Origin: Chondrosia reniformis
Lineage: Eukaryota > Porifera > Demospongiae > Chondrillida > Chondrillidae
Length of the DNA stretch: 64,000 nt
Assembly: GCA_947172415.1 (NCBI GenBank)
Contig: OX359196.1
Span: 4,218,501-4,282,500 of the forward strand
Direction of reading: 5' to 3'
The position numbers and the translations under genes are program-made. Positions 56,281 to 64,000 of the stretch are shown here, in pieces. The notes beneath the pieces are model-generated. The model worked only from the letters and a program-made list of their open reading frames with translations. It had not been told where the DNA came from and ran no database searches. Positions within the stretch are counted from its first letter, which is position 1. Each line of letters opens with the position of its first letter.

Positions 56281-57278
56281 CTAAACTTTTGGGCTAAGCG
56301 TTGGTACAGTACAGATGTTATTGTTATGATTGTCCTGTTCTAGCACGGTTGCTTTGAACCACGGATGTTCTAAGGTAGCTCTAGCATTCAGTCGATAGCT
56401 AGGATTAACATTCAACAAACAGCTGATTAATGATTTGGCCAAAGAAGACACTTCTTCAGGCATGTGGTATTCTCCCTTTCTGATCTTCATGAAAAGTCCC
56501 TGAGGTGTTGGAGCATAGAAGGGGTATCTCCCTGTCAACATTGTATACAGAATAACTCCAAGACTCCACATATCCGCTGCTATTCCACTATAAGGTTCCT
56601 TAGTCAACATGTCCGGGCACACATAAGCAGGACAACCACTCTGCTCTCTCATCATTTCATTGCCAGAATAGGAGAAATCATAAGAGTTCTTCAAATCTAT
56701 TAGCTGTAGTCTAGTTCTGTAGTAAAAGTACACGTACCACATTTAACAAGAGTACAAACTTAATAGAATACACAACCTAAAACATACTCAAAAGCTGTCA
56801 AACTGAAATATGCTCACCTAAATTCATCTTGAAATACAAACTTCTTCAGCTTTAATTCACCAACAATAACCTGATTTTCGTGACAATGCTGAACAGAACT
56901 TAAAATCTGTTTAAAGAACCGCCGGCATTCACTCTCCGCGAGCCTCTTTTTGGAACGTATGTATAAATGGAAATCTCCATAAGTCTTGCTTACCATACTA
57001 AGATAACCATCGTTAAATCTAATAAAGTCTAAGGGTCTCTGAATGTTCTCGTGATGAGGCAAGCGAAGGAGAGTCCTAAATCCCAATACATTCTTCCCAT
57101 TCAATGGTTTGCAAACAATCTCACTGCCACTGTATACATCCACACAAGGATAAGAGCCCTCCTCCAATTTGGCAGATTCGTCGAAGTTTACTAAATAGCG
57201 TTCACCGATATGCCTTACATTAGCTGCATTTCTTTGTTTTTCTTCATTGTTGCAATAGTTCGTACTAATAGACTGCAT
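56281..57278 (-). CDS. TRIB: Tribbles pseudokinase
   Basis: Two exons, 57278-56818 and 56716-56281, joined in frame (GATGAATTTAG / AACTAGACTA), 298 residues. Tribbles proteins are catalytically weak scaffolds that present substrates to COP1-type E3 ligases and bind MAPK kinases. Diagnostic text: LEEGSYPCVDVYSGSEIVCK (beta-3 Lys kept), YGDFHLYIR, HCHENQ, ELKLKKFVFQDE in place of HRDLK..N, LQLIDLKNSY in place of DFG, SGCPAYVCPDML, YSGIAADMWSLGVILYTMLT and the ATLEHPWF element. The catalytic Asp is Glu here (GELK) and DFG is gone, consistent with pseudokinase status. The tail NICTVPTLSPKV has only a degenerate VP motif where COP1-binding sites occur. The upstream in-frame GTG is not the start; the ATG at 57278 is preferred. 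Confidence 0.93.
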
Positions 57279-57780
57279 TTGAAAAATTGAGGATGAACGT
57301 AACACCGTAAATCTTCACAGGCGAATCAACGTTTATACTCATTTACACACAACTTCTAAATTGTCTACTGAGTCACACTAATTCATCTAGTCGTCACTCC
57401 GTTTACTTCACTTCTTGTTTGATTGCCTCATTTGAATGTAACTGCTGAATAAGATGATTCAAACGTTATTTCAAGCCAAATTTGAAACCTGTTGACATAC
57501 CGAATGAAGTCAGGCGATTGCGTCAGTTGCACCGTGATAGCACTAAACAAACATCGGGGCCAAAGTGCTAATCTGACGTCATATATAATTGTGCAATTCG
57601 TATTATACGAGGTCGTAGTGGGTCAAAGTGTAACATTTATTATATATGCAAATATTTCAATTATATATGTTCAGAACTGTACATGTTCAAGAGCCAAGGA
57701 TTCACAGAAGATCAAGATAAAGAAAAGACAAAGACTCCCAGGATCACTGATGAAGGGTGGAATTCCCAGAAACGGCTGTC

Positions 57781-57936
57781 TGACCCAGTGGAGAAGAAGA
57801 TGAAAGAAGGGAAAAGAAGGAAGAAAAGACTCCTGTATCCTCATCCAAAAGCTCTCTTCAGGTTTAGTTCCCCTATAGGCTCTTTTACAGAATAGGCATA
57901 TAGCATGTAGGAAAATGGTATCTTAGATTTTTCATG
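57781..57936. repeat. Dispersed repeat family A, well-preserved copy
   Basis: Differs from 28989-29142 at only a few positions over about 155 bp, although the two lie 29 kb apart and in unrelated genes. Confidence 0.85.
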
Positions 57937-57984
57937 TACATGGTAGCTATATAGCTATACACTTTAATAAACTCAGGTCAAAAA

Positions 57985-58030
57985 TAATTAGAATGTAATA
58001 GAGGCCTGCTGGACCTCTATTCCGACAAAC
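57985..58030. repeat. Dispersed repeat family E, copy 2
   Basis: TAATAGAGGCCTGCTGGACC followed by TCTATTCCGACAAA, similar to 55055-55125. Confidence 0.5.
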
Positions 58031-58086
58031 TATGGTATATATACACATAGAACAGCTAATAAAAATGATTAATTTGGTGAATCAAA

Positions 58087-59463
58087 TTAATGTGAAGTTA
58101 ATGTTGTTGCTAAATGATCATAGTTCCTTTTTAGAGTCTCTATAGAGTTGTAGATGTCATTCAAATTACAACTGCAAGAAGCTGATTGATTTGCAGGAGC
58201 TGATTGAATAGATTGAATACACTTAGTCATTACTGTCAGCACAAAGGTCCTATCTGCAGTATCCATGTTGAAGGTTACTATTCTTTGTATCATATCAGGC
58301 ACATAGAATAATTTTTGAGATGAGGAATGACTCTCAGCAGGCCATACGACAACCTGTGGGTAAACTCGGATGAGTTTGGTATCCAACAACTTACAGATCA
58401 GATCGGATCCTTTTGTAAGGGAATTTCCCATTTTTGCTGAAGAAGCAATATTATCAGCAAGTTTACTGATAAACACTTCTGGATAAGTAAAGGATGCCTC
58501 AGTGACAAGGTTGGGTTGGAGTCCTACATAACTCAGACATTGAATAAAGAAGAGCTCATGGGCAAGGAGCTTCAATTCAAAGAAGTTGTACAGCGCAGAA
58601 AATGAGCTTTCAGATATTTTAAAGTCTATACTCTGCTGTATGCTGGAAAGACTGGTAGCTTTCAGTTGCGGGAGAGAGTGACCGTGCTTTTTTGGTACAC
58701 TGGTGTTGCTTTGTTTGATGCGTTTATCTTTCCTATCTTTATTAACAGAGTCAGGCGGAAAGCAGACACCACTCTGTTCTTGTATAGCATCAGACACCTT
58801 TTGAAAATGGTCAAGTTGAATAATATCCTCAGCTAGTTTACTCAATGAAAATGTGGAGCAACTATCATGAAGAGAGAGCATTCCTTCAAACACTTTCACC
58901 AGACTGGGACATCCCTTGCACACTCTACAGATCAAGTGAAAGGCTTCAATGTCTTGCTTTAACGGAGCAAACATTTCTGTAGATTTAAGAAGACTGTAAG
59001 ATAGCCTTTGAATAACACTATATGAATCAAGATAGTCAACAACCACCTCAGTGCAACCTCTAATTAGATTGGAGTCAACTAGCCTATGCAAAGCATCATA
59101 ATCCATGTCATGAGATCCGATCACAATAATATCAGTCTGTGGATGTCTCAAATCTGAGACCAGAGATTCAACATCTTCAAGGCTTGAAGGATGATCTAAA
59201 ACGTACAGTCTGAAGTGATGCTCATGATTCACTCCAACCTCCAGTTTGGCACTGCCTTGTTTCCTCTTAGGTACCTCAGGAGGTTGCATCTGGAGAGTTA
59301 CAAAGTGAGATTTGGCTTCTTCTACACTCTGAAGTGCTCTCTTGATGGATTCTTTAGAGGCGCAATTTATCCAAAATACACCTCCAGGGAAGTAATGGAA
59401 ATGTTTACAAATGAAGTCTCTGACCACTTCAGCTGGGTCATAAGGACTCAACCCCTTTACAAC
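58087..59463 (-). CDS. Last exon: degenerate NB-ARC and winged-helix region
   Basis: The exon joins the CHAT exon in phase 0 (PPSDVV then VVKGLSPYDPAEVVRDFICK). At the place where NB-ARC proteins have G-x-x-G-I-G-K-T it reads KGLSPYDPAEVV. After it FPGGVFWINC, LYVLDHPSSLED and GCPSLVKVF follow the usual NB-ARC order. Near the C-terminus LLDTKLIRVYPQVVVWP resembles the winged-helix strand-turn-strand. It lacks Walker A lysine and threonine, so nucleotide binding is unlikely. Confidence 0.8.
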   Translation of the reverse strand, partial: VVKGLSPYDPAEVVRDFICKHFHYFPGGVFWINCASKESIKRALQSVEEAKSHFVTLQMQPPEVPKRKQGSAKLEVGVNHEHHFRLYVLDHPSSLEDVESLVSDLRHPQTDIIVIGSHDMDYDALHRLVDSNLIRGCTEVVVDYLDSYSVIQRLSYSLLKSTEMFAPLKQDIEAFHLICRVCKGCPSLVKVFEGMLSLHDSCSTFSLSKLAEDIIQLDHFQKVSDAIQEQSGVCFPPDSVNKDRKDKRIKQSNTSVPKKHGHSLPQLKATSLSSIQQSIDFKISESSFSALYNFFELKLLAHELFFIQCLSYVGLQPNLVTEASFTYPEVFISKLADNIASSAKMGNSLTKGSDLICKLLDTKLIRVYPQVVVWPAESHSSSQKLFYVPDMIQRIVTFNMDTADRTFVLTVMTKCIQSIQSAPANQSASCSCNLNDIYNSIETLKRNYDHLATTLTSH

Positions 59464-62400
59464 CTATATACGTATATAAGATGAGAAGTAGCAAGTAATG
59501 AATTATATTAATCAATCATGCTCAATGATACAGCCACACATACGTAAGTATATACATAATATTATGCTATACATACGGATATTTGATCATGCAACCTTTA
59601 CATTAACTACATGCATGGTTGTCCAATAAATATGTACACAACTACAGCTATTATCAAGGGCACTGCTTCTATGTCAGAATACGCTAAAAGTGGCACTTAT
59701 TCAATGATAAGAGTATATACTAAAGTATCATCTACATGCATTGATGCACATACGTACCACAACATCTGAGGGTGGCTGTCTATCTTCCCGAAAAATAGCA
59801 AAGTTAATCTTTTTGATGATGTCCAGTCTTGGAAAAGGGCTTGGCTCCGATATGTTCTTGCTAACTTTTGCAGAATCACAGTTTTGGTCGTACACGATTG
59901 CAATGTCCTGACCAAAGAGCTGAAAGGATCCCCAATGCACATGTTGCGAAAATTGCCTGATACACCTGATGCCCATGGAACTCTTTTGGAGTGCCTTAGA
60001 GGTAGAGTAGCCATCATGGGCAAGAAAACGATAAAAGAAACTCATGAAAACACTAGCACTTTTATCTGGTACACGGAAAAGGGAGACAAGTACTGATTTA
60101 GCCCCAGCAGCTAATACAGCTTTAGCTAATGAATTGATATCACTATTCACCATCTGCACTCTAGCGCTATCACAAGCAGATAAGACCACTAGAGAAGCAC
60201 TAATCTGCAAATTTTGAATCTCACTTACAAAAAGCAAAGCATTGGATGCATCAATAGTGTGTTTTTGTGAAGAGCGAGGAACGTTGGCTGCAAATGCTAA
60301 ATATCCCTCTGATCCCGAAGAGTGGGTGGCTATGTGGACAACATTAGCAAGCTGTAGTCGGTACAGCACAGTAGATTTGGTTGCCTGTTCCTTCACAACT
60401 GCTTGGGTTTCCAGAAAGTGAGCCACTTGTAAAGCTTCTGATTCAGCATGAGGGAGACGGCCAAGAGAAACCTCTCTACCATTGAGTGTAATCCTGGGAA
60501 TACTTGGATTTCCAACAACAAGAAAGCGTTCTTCTGAAGGAAATGTAATAACAGACTGAGCTTGATTATTCATGATACCCATTGTGGAGATTGATGGATA
60601 CAATCTAATTCTATAGAAATCACCCAAAAAGTGCCACGTACTCTGATTCTGAAGCATGGCCCATGGAAGAAGCCCCACAGTTTGATCAGGAATAATGACC
60701 ACATCAGATACACCAGGAACTTTCTGTTCAATACACTGGAAGACCTTTTTGGCCAAGCAGTCATAAAGTACTGTCAAGGGGGTAGGCTTTTCCTTCAGTG
60801 AGATTGGTTCAAAGAGGTCAAATTCATTTCGGTTTAAGTAATCAGTAAGGTTCTTTGTGATGTATTGTTTGAATGTAACCTTGTCCATGGATGATTTTCC
60901 AGTGAAAACAGTGACAGGGAGAGGAATTATAGTAAACTGATACTTTTCTTGTGGAAGAGGTGAAACTGAGAGAGATTCATTTTGACCCTTATCTGTGATT
61001 ACGCCGTTAGGAAAAAACGTGTGTACAAGCATGACATCTGATACGAAACTAAAAAAGATTACTACAGATTTTTCTTTCTGGACACATTCCCATATAGAGG
61101 CCAGATCTATGGAGGGAGATACCTTTCCTGTAGGCTTATCTGGTAATTTCTGCCACAAAATGTCTCTAAGGTCCTTGGCCCTGTCAACTTCTGCAACAAG
61201 AAGGGCATTTTGCTTTTCTCCTAAAAGGACTGAGACTTGCAGCAAAGTACAATGAGCCTTTACATTTAATTCCTGCAGTAATTTAGAAACAGAATCAAGC
61301 TTTCCCTTGCTAGCCTTTGAACTCTTGGCAGTTGTCGACTGATTTGTTACCAACTTGATGACATCCTCAGCATCTGCCTTAGCTCTCAAAAGGTAATATT
61401 TACAGTAGTTCAAGTGCTTCTGGTCACTTGGTGTAGTACTGCTACTGTTGGTCTTCGGGGATTTTACATCTCTTTCTTTCTCTTGGATATCATAACACAT
61501 TTTCTTATTCTCCGTTGGATTCTCAGCAGAAGTAGGTAGCTTGAATTTTCCTCCAGGAGCAACTAAGCTACTATGTGTGAATGATAACAATGGCTTAGAT
61601 TCTTGAACTGGGCTGAAAACAGTCTGATATTCAGGTGGTTCAATTTCAGCTACTATTGAGGGTACCTCAATCCACTCAGCTAATTCTTTGTTAACCTGCA
61701 CAGCCAGTAACAGATATAGTTCAGCTCGCTTTTGTAGTAAATCCAATTTGGCTTGATCATCACTGCTGATTTGCAACATTTCATTTAAACATTTTAATGT
61801 TCCAAAGTGGTCACCAAGTGAAGATGCTGCAGTACTAAGGAAACTAAGGACTTTAACTTGGGCAACTTTATCATCACAAAAGACTGCATGTCCATAAGCC
61901 ATTTCAAAATAAATTTTTGCTTCATCATACTGTTTCAGTAGCATCAATGCATTTCCTAAATTTGCTGCAGCCTTTCCAATACTTGTCAAAGACCTTTCAT
62001 ATTTTGTGGCAGCATTTAATGCTTTCTGAAGGTAGGGTAATGCTTCCTCCGCAAGATTGAGTCCCAACAGAGCATTGCCATAGTTGCCATTAGCCCAACC
62101 AAAGGCCAGTGGATCATTTAGGGATTTTTGCAAGTCAAGAGCTTTCTTGTATATCTTGTGAGAATTTTCAAAATCAAATTGTTCCTGATATACATTTCCA
62201 AGTGTATGGTACACAGCTATTTCCTCTTTGATGGTCTGAACCACTCTGATCTTCTTCTTAGGGTTGCTGTCAGGAAGACCATTGGCTTCCTGTTTAGCTT
62301 TCACAGTGAGATCAATAGCTGTCAAAAGGAGCTTTTTTGCCATCTCAAAGTTGGACAAAGATCTGTAACAATTGCCAAGCTTTACAGCTATCGAACATTT

Positions 62401-63990
62401 GGAAATTATGATTATTCCAAAATAATGTGCTACATTTGTTTCACTGTACTTGGCAAGTGCCTTCTCAAACATGGACACAGCCTGCTCTGTCTCCTTCAAA
62501 ACCAAATTTATTTCTCCCTTGTATATGCATGCAAGCGCCTCATTACCTTGTGAGTTAAATTGAATGGACATTTTTTCTAGCCCACTAAAGTTTTCATAGG
62601 CAATTTCAAACATTTTTTCTTTATAATAGCTAATTGCAACACCAAAAGATCGAGCACAACTGGTTTCTTGGTCAAGAAATAGCTGATGGTCTAAAAAGGA
62701 GAGAACCTCCCTAGTTTTAGGGTAATCAGCAGATAGGTAGATGGCTTTGGCATGTATTAAGACTGATTTTGGGTTTTTAGGATCCAACACTTCCATCTCT
62801 GCACTAGTAGATGTGACAGTCTGTGATTGGCCAGGTTCTCCTTCCAAAAGAGGTCTCTCAAGTATAGCTTTCTCATTTGCTATTCTAGACTGTACCATTG
62901 TATTGTAAGGCTTAGAAGGAGTGTTGGATACAGACATATTTGTGGGTATACTAATATTCTTCAGTTGAGCCAAAAATGGACTGGAATCACAGCTTTCCAA
63001 AGATGGATCTTTGGTGTTCTCAGATTGTTGCTTAGTCCCTACATATACAGAGATCAAAATATAATCAAGAATCCTATTACAACCACAAATATACAATACA
63101 CACTCACTGTGCTCTGTAAGCTAGTCTTGCTTGCTAGACCATCCCTACACTTCCTGCCTCTGGGCTTGTTTAGGGATGGTCTATATATATATATAGCAAG
63201 CTAGACTATTTGTAAGCATGCAGGCGCCTATATATTAACACTTGAAGTGTCTATTAATTACAATGCAATAGCACACTTGGCAGTTACAGCATATTTACCT
63301 GTTGCATCATCTAGATTTCTGCCAGATAAGGCCTTTAGTTGACTAAACACCTGGAGGAGATCAGCATTTTTTAGAATGCCACCTAACTGCTTCCATGTCA
63401 CTGGTGCTGTTGTTTCTGCTCGGTAAGCAAGCCAAACGCCCATACAATGGAGGACCTCGCCTTCATTTCTACCTTTTGTGGGTAGAGAATGGACTGGGAT
63501 ATTTGATGCACCACTAAAGGAATTACCAATTTCAATCCACAATTTTTCCCATCCTTCTAAGAGACCTTTGGAGACAGTAGTGAGTATACAGAGGGTTGGC
63601 AGGTCGTCAAGCTGTTTTCCTATAGATACATGCATTACATAATTAAACACCACACCCGTTTTCCTACATGCATTATTAAACACCATATATTGTACATATT
63701 TACACTTACATATGCAACATCATTTGAAAAATATTTGCATGACTCACCATGTGTTATAACAGCATCTATAATATCCAATTTAGCTTTGGCTTGAAAGAGA
63801 GCATGCACAACTTGAGATTTAGCAATATGCTTTACTCCTCTTCGGCTTAAAAGGGTATGGAGCTCTCTTAGAACACTTTTGAAATCTTCTGGGTACCAAG
63901 TGACACCTAGTGCTTGAGCAAAACGCATCACATCAAACATCTCTGCTTCCTCCTTGATGCAGTTCCACCACTTCCTCGGGCAATCCACAT
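58087..63990 (-). CDS. Death-TPR-CHAT-NB-ARC-like protein, 5' end beyond window
   Basis: Four exons join in frame on the minus strand: 63990-63748, 63619-63299, 63038-59758, 59463-58087; about 1739 residues visible, more exons lie to the right. Order: an unassigned helical segment (KWWNCIKEEAEMFDVMRFAQ); a Death domain (WEKLWIEIGNSFSGAS ... GVWLAYRAETTAPVTWKQLG); about six TPRs (e.g. AVYHTLGNVYQEQFDFENSH); a CHAT caspase-like protease with VVHIATHSSG (His codon 60322-60324) and VVLSACDSAR (Cys codon 60172-60174); and an NB-ARC-like module with Walker B (LYVLDHPSSLED) and GLPL-like (GCPSLVKVF) motifs but no P-loop. CHAT proteases are C14-clan cysteine proteases; Death domains recruit signalling partners. 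An innate-immune or cell-death role is inferred, not shown. The stop is TAA at 58087. Confidence 0.9.
63299..63990 (-). CDS. N-terminal exons with Death domain of the CHAT protein
   Basis: Exon 63990-63748 begins after the acceptor TTGTTTATAG and ends in phase 1 at GTGAGT. Exon 63619-63299 carries the Death fold: hydrophobic pattern with W (GWEKLWIEIGNSF), then I-PVHSL, and VTWKQLGGILKNADL near the end, all in positions typical of Death domains. The preceding exon (FDVMRFAQALGVTWYPEDFK, LDIIDAVITHG) is predicted helical and might be a second death-fold domain, but I cannot support that by motif. Confidence 0.8.
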
Positions 63991-64000
63991 CTATAAACAA

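Larger units (their letters stand above)
57279..58086. other. Intergenic region upstream of TRIB
   Basis: Contains the TRIB promoter, repeat family A (57781-57936) and repeat family E (57985-58030). The purine-rich frame at 57683-57895 is repeat-derived and not called as a gene. Confidence 0.5.

Noticed and set aside
57683-57895. Lys-rich 70-codon frame
   Set aside because: It coincides with dispersed repeat family A, also present in introns at 28989 and 37166.

Overview
The window looks like nuclear DNA of an early-branching animal, most likely a demosponge. The organism is an inference. It rests on animal-type genes (novel PKC, Tribbles pseudokinase, CFAP20DC, WASHC4, a Death-domain immune-type protein), AT-rich sequence, many short GT-AG introns, and microsatellites built on TACGTA/GTAT words. 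No prokaryotic organisation is visible.

Layout: a secreted CAP/SCP gene on the minus strand (2118-3040, 3' end unresolved); a 37-exon WASHC4 gene on the plus strand (4271-33771), which I could join in one frame to 1199 codons plus stop; a 15-exon novel PKC of the delta/theta type (34170-43120, 756 codons plus stop); a two-exon multi-pass membrane gene (45103-47358, plus); an 11-exon CFAP20DC gene (48514-55458, plus, 651 codons plus stop); a two-exon Tribbles pseudokinase (56281-57278, minus); and a large gene on the minus strand that runs off the right edge (58087-63990), encoding Death domain, TPRs, CHAT protease and an NB-ARC-like module without a P-loop.

Two genes lie inside WASHC4 introns in antisense orientation. 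One is an intronless RING-NYN-CCCH putative RNase (12692-14065, intron 12). The other is a second copy of the membrane gene (21465-23108, intron 26), inverted relative to the copy at 45 kb.

Mobile and repeat content is high: a 5'-truncated endonuclease-bearing LINE with a 21-bp target-site duplication, a degraded LINE reverse-transcriptase tail, a pogo/Tigger-type element with 20-bp inverted repeats and TA duplications, a 594-bp MITE, several foldback palindromes, five dispersed repeat families and about ten minisatellites. The minisatellites repeatedly sit within about 100 bp of splice sites. The long open frames inside them are artefacts of unit length.

Functionally, WASHC4 and PKC belong to endosomal actin and signalling pathways, CFAP20DC to cilia, and TRIB to ubiquitin/kinase scaffolding. 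The Death-TPR-CHAT-NB-ARC gene and the NYN RNase are the best candidates for innate-immune roles; that role is inferred from domains only. Exon junctions were read by eye from splice consensus and frame continuity, guided by remembered vertebrate homologues. No alignment program or RNA evidence was available.
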